From assembly GCA_910577665.1 (NCBI GenBank), contig CAJTOJ010000045.1:1-22170 (forward strand): a DNA stretch of 22,170 bases, read 5' to 3'. The stretch is from an uncultured Acetatifactor sp. (GTDB lineage: Bacteria; Bacillota; Clostridia; Lachnospirales; Lachnospiraceae). The position numbers and the translations under genes are program-made. The notes beneath the pieces were generated by a model. It ran no database searches. It saw only the letters and a list, made by a program, of their open reading frames with translations, and had not been told where the DNA came from. How positions within the stretch are numbered: position 1 is the stretch's first letter; each line of letters starts with the position of its first letter. Shown here piece by piece: positions 1 through 7,490 of this stretch.

Positions 1-55
1 TTCGCGTTTTGTGTGCATTCTCGTAGCAGTTCAGTGCCCTGACTGAACTGTTACG
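1..55. repeat. Truncated copy (right end) of a structured intergenic repeat
   Basis: The 15 bases at 4-18 (GCGTTTTGTGTGCAT) recur exactly at 1040-1054 inside the miniature element between the two exporter genes. In both places a terminal hairpin ending in TTACG or TAACG follows. Here the hairpin is a 13-bp stem with one G-U pair (23-35 with 42-54) and a 6-base loop. The last 14 bases match the other copy at 11 positions. The left part of the element lies outside the window, so its full length and any target duplication cannot be seen. Confidence 0.6.
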
Positions 56-99
56 GGAAATCGGCTGCATCATTTCACAGAAAGTTCAAACTTTTTTTG

Positions 100-129
100 A
101 TGACGGATAGCAGGGAAGAATGTTACAAT
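100..129 (+). promoter_or_regulatory. Possible promoter of the ABC exporter operon
   Basis: A good -10 hexamer TACAAT (124-129) is preceded at 18 bp by a mediocre -35 ATGACG (100-105, four of six matches to TTGACA). A small A/T-rich hairpin with a T-run (81-98) lies just upstream and could terminate earlier transcription. This is the only plausible promoter seen ahead of the ATPase gene. The weak -35 keeps confidence low. Confidence 0.35.
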
Positions 130-220
130 AAAATAACGGAAAGAATAGGATCATGTTTGTGTTTGTGCCGCTGAAGCGGTGTGATGGGAAGTCTGGCATG
201 AAGTGACAGGTGGTGAGGGA

Positions 221-925
221 ATGGGTGCTTTTGTAGAATTTCAGAAAGTCTATAAGGATTACAATACAGGTGAAGTCACCATAAGGGCACTGAACGATGT
301 GAATTTTCAGATTCAGGAAGGGGAGTTCTGCGTGATTGTAGGCGCTTCCGGTGCCGGGAAGACTACCATCCTGAATATCCTGGGCGGCATGGATACCCTG
401 ACAAGCGGAAAGGTGTTCCTGGATGGACAGGAGATATCTGCCTACAACAAGAAGCAGCTTACTGGTTACAGGCGCTATGATGTGGGATTTGTGTTCCAGT
501 TCTACAATCTGGTGCAGAACCTCACAGCCCTGGAGAATGTGGAGCTGGCAGCACAGATCTGCCGGGATCCCCTGGATGCAGCGGCGGTGCTGAAGGAGGT
601 GGGCCTGCAGGAGCGCATGGGGAATTTCCCGGCCCAGCTCTCTGGCGGGGAACAGCAGCGGGTGGCCATTGCCAGGGCCCTGGCCAAGAATCCCAAGATC
701 CTGTTGTGTGACGAGCCAACGGGCGCTTTGGACTATAACACAGGGAAGGCTGTATTGAAACTTCTCCAGGATACCTGTAGACAAAAGGGCAGGACAGTGG
801 TGGTAATCACCCACAACCAGGCGCTGACAGCCATGGCGGACCGGGTGATCACGGTGAAGAGCGGTACCATTCGGGACATGATGAAGAATACACATATTGT
901 GAATGTGGAAGAGATTGAATGGTAA
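221..925 (+). CDS. ABC transporter ATP-binding protein, MacB/LolD type
   Basis: This is the cytoplasmic ATPase of an FtsX-type ABC system (234 residues). Visible motifs are Walker A GASGAGKT (41-48), Q-loop Gln93, signature LSGGEQQ (140-146), Walker B ILLCDEP (160-166, Asp164/Glu165) and switch His198. All catalytic residues are present and the length is normal for the MacB/LolD/FtsE group. A GTG six codons upstream (203) is in frame, but ATG 221 follows AGGTGG at 208-213 and gives the usual N-terminus (MGAFVEFQKVYKDY), so 221 is chosen. The FtsX-like permease gene follows after a 181-bp gap mostly filled by an inserted mobile element, and the two proteins almost certainly form one transporter. 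Members of this group power export, lipoprotein release or mechanotransmission rather than import. The substrate is unknown and no two-component regulator is adjacent. Confidence 0.93.
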   Translation: MGAFVEFQKVYKDYNTGEVTIRALNDVNFQIQEGEFCVIVGASGAGKTTILNILGGMDTLTSGKVFLDGQEISAYNKKQLTGYRRYDVGFVFQFYNLVQNLTALENVELAAQICRDPLDAAAVLKEVGLQERMGNFPAQLSGGEQQRVAIARALAKNPKILLCDEPTGALDYNTGKAVLKLLQDTCRQKGRTVVVITHNQALTAMADRVITVKSGTIRDMMKNTHIVNVEEIEW

Positions 926-941
926 GTGTGAAGGGAAGGCA

Positions 942-1091
942 GATTCTCAGTTACTGTTTACTCGTCAGTAACGCGAGGCGTTTTTATGCGCATTTTGCAT
1001 GAAAACCCGAGACAGCGTGCACCAAAACCCATGCCCTTTGCGTTTTGTGTGCATCTGTTACTGTGAACGGAGTGAACAGTAACGATTCTCA
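942..1091. repeat. 8-bp target-site duplication flanking the miniature element
   Basis: GATTCTCA at 942-949 is repeated exactly at 1084-1091. The repeats abut the two ends of the 134-bp element (950-1083), whose termini are both GTTACTG/CAGTAAC hairpins. An exact 8-base direct repeat at the element boundary is the signature of transposase-mediated insertion. An 8-bp duplication is known from several insertion sequence families (for example IS1595, ISL3, IS66), so it does not identify the transposase. Confidence 0.7.
950..1083. mobile_element. Non-autonomous miniature element (MITE-like), four hairpins, no coding capacity
   Basis: This 134-bp non-coding element sits between the ATPase and permease genes. 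Each end is a hairpin: GTTACTG/CAGTAAC (950-956 with 966-972) on the left and GTTACTGT/ACAGTAAC (1057-1064 with 1076-1083) on the right. Read inward, both ends begin GTTACTGTT(T/C)ACTC, so they are imperfect terminal inverted repeats. Two more hairpins fill the interior: 981-989 with 997-1005 (one G-U pair) and 1018-1028 with 1042-1053 (11 pairs with one bulged base). It has no ORF of its own, so it would depend on a transposase elsewhere. It lies inside the operon transcript, lacks a U-rich terminator tail, and ends just before the permease ribosome site AGGTGA (1097-1102). Confidence 0.65.
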
Positions 1092-1106
1092 TATGCAGGT
1101 GATGCG

Positions 1107-4100
1107 ATGAAGTCTATGATGGGAAGGACAACTATACGTGAGATTAAGGGAAGCTTTGGACGGTATTTTGCCATATTGGCCATAGTGGCCCTTGGCGTGA
1201 GCTTTTTTGCAGGATTGAAAGTGACGAAAGATGTAATGGTAGCTTCTGCTGACCAGTATTACAGACAGGAACAGCTATATGACTACAGGCTTCTGTGTAC
1301 ATTGGGCTTTGAGGAAGCAGATGTGGAAGCCCTTGCCGCAAAGGAAGGGGTGCGGTCTGTAGCAGGTGCATATTCGGCAGATATTATCTGTCTGGATGGG
1401 TCGGAGAATGCCAAGGTGATGAAAGTCCATTCCCTGACAGAAGGGGTCAACGGGGTGGTGCTGCGGTCTGGCCGGATGCCAGAGGCTCCTGATGAGTGTG
1501 TGGTGGACTGCAATTACTATGGGAAGGATGCCATTGGCAGCAAGGTATACCTGGCAGAGAGCAATGAGCAGGAAGATCTGGAGAACTTTGCATACCGGGA
1601 ATACACCATCACTGGCATTGTGCAGTCTTCCCTTTACACACAGTTTGAGAGGGGGAATTCTACCCTGGGAAATGGGCAGGTACAGGGATTTCTGTATCTG
1701 TTGCCGGAAGGCTTCCAGATGGAAGTCTACACGGAAATCTATGTGAAATTCCATGGGGACGAACAGATTTATTCGGATGCTTATGCCGATTTCCTGGCAC
1801 AGAAGGAGGAACTCTGGGAGTCTTACTGTGAAAGGCAGGGGCAGCGCAGGTTCCAGTCTATCCTGGGGGAAGCAGAGGAAGAACTGGAAGAAGCAGAGAA
1901 GGAACTGGAAGAGAAGCGCAGGGAGGCTCAGGAGGAGCTTTTAGATGCCAGGGAAGAACTGCTGGATGCACAGGCAGAACTGGCAGAGGGGGAAGAAGAA
2001 TTCCGGGACGGGGAGCAGAAGCTGGCGGACGGGGAAAGAAAGCTGGACAAGGGGGCACGGGAGCTAAGGGACGGGGAGGAGACCCTTGCCCAGAAGGAGC
2101 AGGAGCTGCTGGATGCGAAACAGACCATAGCGGAGAATGAGGCGCTGCTGGCCGAAAAACGGCAGGAATATGAGAAGGGCAGGGCTGATTTTGAAAGTGG
2201 GAAGAAGCAGACGGAATCTGCCAGGAAGGATCTGGATGCAGGGTTATCCCAGATTGAAGCAGCCCAGATGCAGTTTGACCAGGCCCAGGAACAGATCCAG
2301 GCAGAGCTGGATAAGCTGCAACTGGCAGTGGACATGGGGGTGCTGGACCCGGCATTGGACACCACACAAGCTCTTTTCCAGGAATTGTACGCAGCCCAGG
2401 CAGCTTTGGATACCCAGAAAGCCGAAGCCGGCCTGGACGGGAAACGTGCCCAGATTCAGGCGGGTTACGCCCAGCTTGCCGGTGCAGAGGCCCAGCTGAA
2501 CCAAGCCTATATGCAGCTCCAGGATGCGGCAGAACAGTTGCTGGCAGCCGATGAAGAGCTTGCCAGTGCCAGGGAGCAGGTTGCCAGGGGGGAGCAGGAG
2601 ATTGCCGATGCCTGGCAGGAACTGGATACGGCCAGGAGAGACCTGGCAGATGGGCGTAGCAAGCTGGAGGAGAACCGCAGCAAGCTGGAGGACGCCAGGC
2701 GGGAACTGGAAGAGGGAAGGCGTAAGCTGGAGGACGGCTGGAAGGAATACAACGAGGCCTGCCAGGAATTTGAGGAGGAAATTGCCAATGCACAAGGGGA
2801 GATTGCCGATGCCCGCCAGGAGATCGCAGACCTGGAAGAGCCGGACACCTATGTGCTTGGCCGGGATACCAATATCGGTTATGTGCTCTTTGAGAAGGAT
2901 TCCACCATTGTGGACGGAATCGCCAATGTTTTTCCGGTGTTCTTCTTTCTGGTAGCTGCCCTGGTATGCATGACCACCATGAACCGTATGGTGGAGGAAC
3001 AGCGTACCCAGATTGGTGTGCTGAAGGCACTGGGATACGGGGAAGCCACCATCATGGGGAAATTCCTGTTCTACTCTGGCAGTGCAGCCCTGACAGGATG
3101 TCTGGGGGGATATTATCTGGGGATCCATCTGTTTCCTCTGGTGATCTGGAAGGCCTATGGCATTATGTACCGGTTCGGGGGAATCGTCTATGTATTTCAC
3201 TGGCCGCTTCTGTTCATTTCCCTGGCAGGTGCGCTGGCCTGCTCCATGGGCACCACCTGGGTATCCTGCAGGCATGAACTGAAGGAGGTGGCGGCAGGGC
3301 TTATGCGTCCCAAATCCCCCAAGGCCGGGAAACGTGTACTACTGGAACGGATTCCTTTTATCTGGAGGCGGCTGAAATTTCTTCATAAGGTATCCGTGCG
3401 GAATGTGGTGCGATACAAGAAACGCTTTTTTATGATGGTGATCGGGATCAGCGGGTGCAGCGCGCTTCTGGTGACCGGCTTCGGGGTGCAGGATTCTGTG
3501 ACAGATATTGCCAACCAGCAGTTTGAAAAGATCCAGGTCTATGATGTGGGGATTGCCATGAGTGATCCGATTGAAATGAAACAGGATACGCCGGACAATG
3601 GAGAAAAGGGGATATCCTGGCAGGAGGACGGGAACCTGACAGACCTGGTGCAGATCCTGGAACAGGCAGGTGCCACATACACGGTGGCCCATGAGGACAG
3701 CCTGGATCTGGTGACAGGGCAGGGGAACAAGACCGTGAATCTGATCATAGCAGAGCAGCCTGAGGAGATCGGCACCTATATTGACCTGCACACTTCCGAT
3801 GGTGCACCTATCCCTTATCCAGCCGGGGGTGAGATTGTGATATCAGGCAAACTGGCGGAAAGTTACGGCTTTGCCCTGGGAGATGTTGTCACCCTGCAGG
3901 ATGAAGCCCGGCATACGGTGCAGGCTGTGGTGTCAGGGATCTGCGAGAACTATATCTACAACTATGTATATCTGGACAGATCCACCTATGAATCTGCCAT
4001 GGGGGTGCCGGAATTTCAGAATATCTATGTGAAATTACAGGAGGAGACAGATGTACATGCGTTTGGAGCCGCAGTCATGAATCTGGAGGAAGTGGCATCT

Positions 4101-4553
4101 GTTACCGTGAACGCGGATACCAAAGTGCGTTTTTCCAGCATGATGAGCAGCATGGACTATATTGTCATCGTGATCATTGTCTGCGCTGGTGCGCTGGCCT
4201 TCATTGTGCTATACAATCTGAATAATATCAATATCACGGAGCGGATCCGGGAGATCGCCACCATCAAGGTGCTGGGTTTCTACCGGAAGGAGACAGCGCA
4301 GTATGTATTCCGGGAGAATATGGTGCTCACAGCCATTGGCTGCGGCCTGGGGCTGTTGTTGGGAAAGCTGCTGCACCTGTATGTGATGCAGGAAGTGAAT
4401 ATTGATATGATATCCTTTGATGTGAAGATAGATCCATCGGGATACCTTTTCAGCGTACTTCTCACCTTCCTGTTCAACTGGGTGGTGAACAGGATGATGT
4501 CCGGGAAGCTGGACCGGATTAACATGGCGGAATCGCTGAAGAGTGTGGATTAG
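1107..4553 (+). CDS. FtsX-type ABC permease with very long coiled-coil stalk
   Basis: This 1148-residue membrane protein is the partner of the upstream ATPase. Hydrophobic segments lie near residues 20-37, 608-632, 652-680, 700-722, 764-784, 1016-1036, 1070-1090 and 1110-1130. That gives two FtsX-like domains, recognisable from the TQIGVLKALGY (644-654) and IREIATIKVLGF (1037-1048) motifs. Between the first two membrane segments is a mixed extracellular domain (about 40-240). It is followed by an almost uninterrupted heptad region (about 254-577) with a Pro-containing turn near residues 411-420. A second extracellular domain spans about 785-1010. FtsX/MacB permeases are usually 400-900 residues, and the coiled coil accounts for most of the excess. 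Start ATG 1107 follows AGGTGA at 1097-1102. The substrate is not predictable; export or extracellular signalling across the cell wall is inferred from family and topology. Confidence 0.88.
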   Translation: MKSMMGRTTIREIKGSFGRYFAILAIVALGVSFFAGLKVTKDVMVASADQYYRQEQLYDYRLLCTLGFEEADVEALAAKEGVRSVAGAYSADIICLDGSENAKVMKVHSLTEGVNGVVLRSGRMPEAPDECVVDCNYYGKDAIGSKVYLAESNEQEDLENFAYREYTITGIVQSSLYTQFERGNSTLGNGQVQGFLYLLPEGFQMEVYTEIYVKFHGDEQIYSDAYADFLAQKEELWESYCERQGQRRFQSILGEAEEELEEAEKELEEKRREAQEELLDAREELLDAQAELAEGEEEFRDGEQKLADGERKLDKGARELRDGEETLAQKEQELLDAKQTIAENEALLAEKRQEYEKGRADFESGKKQTESARKDLDAGLSQIEAAQMQFDQAQEQIQAELDKLQLAVDMGVLDPALDTTQALFQELYAAQAALDTQKAEAGLDGKRAQIQAGYAQLAGAEAQLNQAYMQLQDAAEQLLAADEELASAREQVARGEQEIADAWQELDTARRDLADGRSKLEENRSKLEDARRELEEGRRKLEDGWKEYNEACQEFEEEIANAQGEIADARQEIADLEEPDTYVLGRDTNIGYVLFEKDSTIVDGIANVFPVFFFLVAALVCMTTMNRMVEEQRTQIGVLKALGYGEATIMGKFLFYSGSAALTGCLGGYYLGIHLFPLVIWKAYGIMYRFGGIVYVFHWPLLFISLAGALACSMGTTWVSCRHELKEVAAGLMRPKSPKAGKRVLLERIPFIWRRLKFLHKVSVRNVVRYKKRFFMMVIGISGCSALLVTGFGVQDSVTDIANQQFEKIQVYDVGIAMSDPIEMKQDTPDNGEKGISWQEDGNLTDLVQILEQAGATYTVAHEDSLDLVTGQGNKTVNLIIAEQPEEIGTYIDLHTSDGAPIPYPAGGEIVISGKLAESYGFALGDVVTLQDEARHTVQAVVSGICENYIYNYVYLDRSTYESAMGVPEFQNIYVKLQEETDVHAFGAAVMNLEEVASVTVNADTKVRFSSMMSSMDYIVIVIIVCAGALAFIVLYNLNNINITERIREIATIKVLGFYRKETAQYVFRENMVLTAIGCGLGLLLGKLLHLYVMQEVNIDMISFDVKIDPSGYLFSVLLTFLFNWVVNRMMSGKLDRINMAESLKSVD

Positions 4554-4571
4554 AGAGTGGATTCAGGTAGT

Positions 4572-4601
4572 GCCTGTGATCCCTTATAAGGACTCACAGG
4601 C
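4572..4601. terminator. Convergent hairpin shared by the permease gene and the DUF5721-like gene
   Basis: GCCTGTGA (4572-4579) pairs perfectly with TCACAGGC (4594-4601), and the interior holds the palindrome CCTTATAAGG (4582-4591). The symmetrical hairpin lies between two convergent genes and includes the stop codon of the minus-strand gene. It has no T-run on either side, so intrinsic termination is uncertain. It may instead protect mRNA ends or act with Rho. Confidence 0.45.
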
Positions 4602-5093
4602 GATGCCCTTGCCATCCAGGTATTTTGCCAGGGCTTTGTCCCAGATGATGTCAGGCTCCTTTGAGGGTACGAAAGTCTGGTAGGCTGTGCCAGTGGTGAG
4701 CACGGCTTTGGAGCCGTCATAGCGGATGTTCAGCACCAGGGCCCTGACCAGGGAGGGATCCACATCGCAGCCGTTTTTTACAAGGAGTGCGGTGGCCTTC
4801 TCTGGCAGCAGGTGCATGACGAAACGGAAGTACAGGGGTGTGCGTTTTCCCTTGATCAGATTGTAGCACAGTCCCTTCAGATCCCGCCAGGGGCGCAGAT
4901 CAGGCTCCGGGTGGGCTGGAAGCTCCTCCTCCGGATTCCCGTTCTGGAAGAATTCCTGGTTGGTGTGGCCGTCAATGTGATAGGTGCAGGCCATACCTAC
5001 CACGGCTTCCTCCAACAGGAACATGTCAAAGGTATCTGCCACAAGAAGATGGTTCATAAAAGATTTCATAGAGGAAACCTGTAGTGCAATCAT
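4584..5093 (-). CDS. DUF5721-like protein of unknown function
   Basis: This is a soluble-looking protein of 169 residues with no signal peptide or membrane segment. The start MIALQVSSMKSFMNHLLVADTFDMFLL and the core containing TYHIDG resemble my recollection of DUF5721, an uncharacterised family found mainly in Lachnospiraceae. The assignment is from memory of the family, not a search. No catalytic motif is recognisable. The start codon (5091-5093 on the complement) is preceded by AAGGAG with about 10 bases of spacing. The gene stands alone, convergent with the exporter operon and divergent from opp, with its own promoter at 5187-5215. Composition matches its neighbours. It is probably a conserved housekeeping-type gene, and I cannot give a function. 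Confidence 0.75.
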   Translation of the reverse strand: MIALQVSSMKSFMNHLLVADTFDMFLLEEAVVGMACTYHIDGHTNQEFFQNGNPEEELPAHPEPDLRPWRDLKGLCYNLIKGKRTPLYFRFVMHLLPEKATALLVKNGCDVDPSLVRALVLNIRYDGSKAVLTTGTAYQTFVPSKEPDIIWDKALAKYLDGKGIACESL

Positions 5094-5186
5094 AGTAGGG
5101 ACACTCCTTTTGTATACTTTCTGACGCCAGCCCGTGCGGTTTTTTCTTTTTCATTTACGGTGTTACAACTGGCTATATGAGAGATA

Positions 5187-5215
5187 AGTATAGCAGATAA
5201 AAGAACTTCCTTCAA
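5187..5215 (-). promoter_or_regulatory. Promoter of the DUF5721-like gene
   Basis: Read on the minus strand: TTGAAG (5215-5210), a 17-bp spacer, then TATACT (5192-5187). A TG one base upstream makes an extended -10. Transcription would start near 5180, leaving a leader of about 87 bases. Confidence 0.6.
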
Positions 5216-5256
5216 TGTTATCTTGCATATTTCCTGTATATTCCCGCATGTTTTTG

Positions 5257-5285
5257 TTTACAAGGGTTACCTCCTTTGCTATAAT
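5257..5285 (+). promoter_or_regulatory. Strong promoter of the opp operon
   Basis: TTTACA (5257-5262), a 17-bp spacer and a perfect TATAAT (5280-5285), with TG at 5277-5278 forming an extended -10. This is one of the best sigma-A type promoters in the window. It is back-to-back with the minus-strand promoter about 40 bp away. Transcription would start near 5292, giving an untranslated leader of about 168 bases before oppA. Confidence 0.75.
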
Positions 5286-5320
5286 GGCTCTATTCATACG
5301 CATACCGGATCGAGGAGATG

Positions 5321-5357
5321 AGGCAACGGCGCCTTTGAAAGGCAACGTTGCCTTTTT
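5321..5357 (+). promoter_or_regulatory. Terminator-like nested hairpin in the oppA leader
   Basis: AGGCAACG (5321-5328) pairs with CGTTGCCT (5346-5353), and inside it GCCTT (5331-5335) pairs with AAGGC (5339-5343). A short T-run (5353-5357) follows directly. A competing hairpin AAAGGCA (5338-5344) with TGCCTTT (5349-5355) shares the same 3' arm. The structure lies between the promoter and the oppA start, where it could act as an attenuator. The T-run is only five bases and no effector-binding motif is recognised, so its function is inferred. Confidence 0.45.
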
Positions 5358-5459
5358 GGGAATCGTGCAGGAACTGCTGGTATTTCGCACTCTTTGCATA
5401 CCGGGAGGCAATGGGATCCTGGCCGGTGTGGTGTGAGTAGAGAGGAAGGAGGAGAGACT

Positions 5460-7391
5460 ATGAAGAGAAGAGTGTTATCACTGATGCTATCTGTGGTTAT
5501 GATGGCTTCTGTGCTGGCTGGCTGCGGCTCTGATGACGGAACTGGCAGCAGTACTCCCGCAGGGGGGACACAGACGGAGTCCCAGGGCGGCGAGGACCAG
5601 AAAGAGGGTCAGGCGGCAGGCGGGGAACTGAATCTGCTGTATTCCAGTGAAGTCAGTACCTTGAATTATCTGAAGACCAGCTCCATATCTGAGATGGGGA
5701 TTCCTGCCAATACCATTGATACGCTGGTGGAGACAGACAACAAGGGAAACCTGGTACCTGCCCTTGCAACAGAGTGGTCCCAGGATGGCCTGGTGTGGAC
5801 TTTCAAGCTCCGGGAAGGTGTAAAATGGGTGGACCACACAGGGGCAGAGGTAGCGGAGGTTACCGCCCAGGATTTTGTGGATGCCATGAAGTACCAGCTC
5901 ACGCCAGAGTATGAGGCAGCCAACGTCAGGAATTTCTTCGGGGTGATTGCCAATGCGGAGGCATATTATATGGGGCAGATCGGTACCGATGAAGATGGCA
6001 ATACTTATGACCCCATTGATTTCTCGGAAGTGGGGGTAAAAGCGCTGGATTCCTATACCCTGGAGTACACACTGGCAGGGGAGGTGCCCTATTTCCTGTC
6101 TTCTCTGGTGTATGTCACGTATATGCCGGCGTATGGGCCATTGCTTGAAGAGAAGGGTGCATCTTTTGCAACAGCGGCTGACAGCATGTATTACTGCGGG
6201 GCCTATTACCTGTCTGTGTATGAGCCTCAGGTGAGGCAGGTACTCACCAGGAATCCATTGTACTGGGATGCAGAGCATGTCTATATCACCAGCATCAACA
6301 GTGTCTACAATGCAGAGAAGGCCACACTTGCCCCGGAGATGGTGAAGAGAGGCGAGATTGACGAGGCGTCTATCGGTGCGGACATCCTGGACGACTGGCT
6401 GGCGGGGGAGCAGACCAGGGAACTGGTGAGTAAGGAGAGACCCAGCACGGATGTTTCCTACTTTTATTGCTTCAATTTCAATCCCACCTTTGGGGAGGAG
6501 TACGAACCAGAGAACTGGAAGAAGGCTGTGAACAATGAGAATTTCAGGCAGGCGGTGATGGCGGCCATGAACAGGCGCAATCCCATGGCCATCAATGAAC
6601 CCAACACCCCGGAGCAGTATATTCAGAATACCATTACACCGGCTACCTTCACCATGAATGCAAGCGGGGTGGACTATGTGGAGTTAGAAACGTTCCAGGA
6701 GATTGTGGGAAAGGATAGTTTTGATGAGACAGCCGCTGTATCCTACAGGGATGCAGCCAAGACCGAGCTGGAGGCGGAAGAGGTCACTTTCCCGGTGAAA
6801 ATGCTGGTGAAATACAATCCTGGTGTATCTAACTGGGATAAGGAATGTGCTGTGTTAGAGCAGCAGATTGAAGGGGTTCTGGGATCAGACTTTATTGATA
6901 TCATTGTGGAGGCAGGTCCTTCAGAGTCTTTCCTGACCGTGAGAAGAGAAGGAAACTATGCATTTATGAAGTGTAACTGGGGGGCAGATTATGCGGATCC
7001 TGAGACGTGGACAGATCCTTTCTATCAGGCAGAAGGATCCGATGGTTACAAATATGCATTTTTGCGGACTGCTATCAGCGAGAACACAGCGGCAGCAGAC
7101 ACGGTGCAGGAATATTTCGGACTGGTGGAGTCTGCCAAGGCCATCACGGCAGATGCACAGAAGGATGAGCGGTATGATGCCTTTGCCAGGGCGGAAGCGT
7201 ATCTGATCGATCATGCCCTGGTCATTCCTTATGGGATCTCTGTGAGTGATTACATTGCCACGAAGCTGAATGTGTTTGAGGGACAATATGCATCCTGCGG
7301 TACGGTTCCTAATCTCCGTTACAAAGGCCACCATCTGATGGATCATTTTGTGTCTCTGGAAGAGTACAACAAGAACCTGGAGAATGAGTAA
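5460..7391 (+). CDS. oppA: Oligopeptide-binding lipoprotein of an ABC importer (OppA; AliA/AmiA-like)
   Basis: This is the extracellular substrate-binding protein (643 residues, SBP family 5) that delivers peptides to the OppBCDF importer. The N-terminus is a lipoprotein signal: MKRRV, a hydrophobic stretch, then the lipobox LAGC with Cys22 as the lipidation site. An acidic/Ser/Gly/Gln linker leads into the domain. The stretches LVPALATEWSQDG, WTFKLREGVKWVD and AEVTAQDFVDAMKY are typical of the family and especially resemble streptococcal AliA/AmiA, which are also about 650 residues and longer than enterobacterial OppA. An in-frame ATG at 5394 exists, but ATG 5460 follows a strong GGAGG and starts the signal peptide, so 5460 is used. 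First gene of oppABCDF. It is separated from oppB by 99 bp holding two strong hairpins, a common way to keep the binding protein in excess. Peptide preference cannot be read from sequence. Confidence 0.93.
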   Translation: MKRRVLSLMLSVVMMASVLAGCGSDDGTGSSTPAGGTQTESQGGEDQKEGQAAGGELNLLYSSEVSTLNYLKTSSISEMGIPANTIDTLVETDNKGNLVPALATEWSQDGLVWTFKLREGVKWVDHTGAEVAEVTAQDFVDAMKYQLTPEYEAANVRNFFGVIANAEAYYMGQIGTDEDGNTYDPIDFSEVGVKALDSYTLEYTLAGEVPYFLSSLVYVTYMPAYGPLLEEKGASFATAADSMYYCGAYYLSVYEPQVRQVLTRNPLYWDAEHVYITSINSVYNAEKATLAPEMVKRGEIDEASIGADILDDWLAGEQTRELVSKERPSTDVSYFYCFNFNPTFGEEYEPENWKKAVNNENFRQAVMAAMNRRNPMAINEPNTPEQYIQNTITPATFTMNASGVDYVELETFQEIVGKDSFDETAAVSYRDAAKTELEAEEVTFPVKMLVKYNPGVSNWDKECAVLEQQIEGVLGSDFIDIIVEAGPSESFLTVRREGNYAFMKCNWGADYADPETWTDPFYQAEGSDGYKYAFLRTAISENTAAADTVQEYFGLVESAKAITADAQKDERYDAFARAEAYLIDHALVIPYGISVSDYIATKLNVFEGQYASCGTVPNLRYKGHHLMDHFVSLEEYNKNLENE

Positions 7392-7398
7392 GGGATAG

Positions 7399-7459
7399 CT
7401 GCCAGGGAATCTGGCAGGTGAATCAGCTGCCGGGCTTTTGGTCGAGGAAAGCCCGGCAG
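7399..7459 (+). promoter_or_regulatory. Tandem hairpins between oppA and oppB
   Basis: Hairpin 1 is CTGCCAG (7399-7405) with CTGGCAG (7411-7417) and a 5-base loop. Hairpin 2 is a perfect 12-bp GC-rich stem, CTGCCGGGCTTT (7427-7438) with AAAGCCCGGCAG (7448-7459) and a 9-base loop. No T-run follows, so complete termination is unlikely. The position fits an mRNA-stabilising or partial-termination element that raises oppA expression over the permease genes. Confidence 0.6.
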
Positions 7460-7490
7460 TGCAAGCAGATAAAAAGGATGATGCAAGAAA

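Noticed and set aside
152..206. 17-codon ORF ahead of the ABC ATPase gene
   Set aside because: It has a poor ribosome site spacing and no recognisable leader-peptide pattern. It is most likely chance.
2641..2740. DNA-level direct repeats (GCAAGCTGGAGGA and variants) as a possible tandem repeat array
   Set aside because: They are imperfect and fully explained by the heptad protein repeat; no evidence of copy-number variation can be seen from one sequence.
1858..3030. 390-codon open frame on the minus strand opposite the permease coiled coil
   Set aside because: Its sequence is low-complexity and Pro/Ser/His-rich, an expected mirror of repetitive Glu/Leu/Gln codons in the real gene. It has no family resemblance.
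5215..5436. 73-codon plus-strand ORF ahead of oppA
   Set aside because: It spans the opp promoter and its leader hairpin and its start lies upstream of the predicted transcription start, so it is unlikely to be translated.
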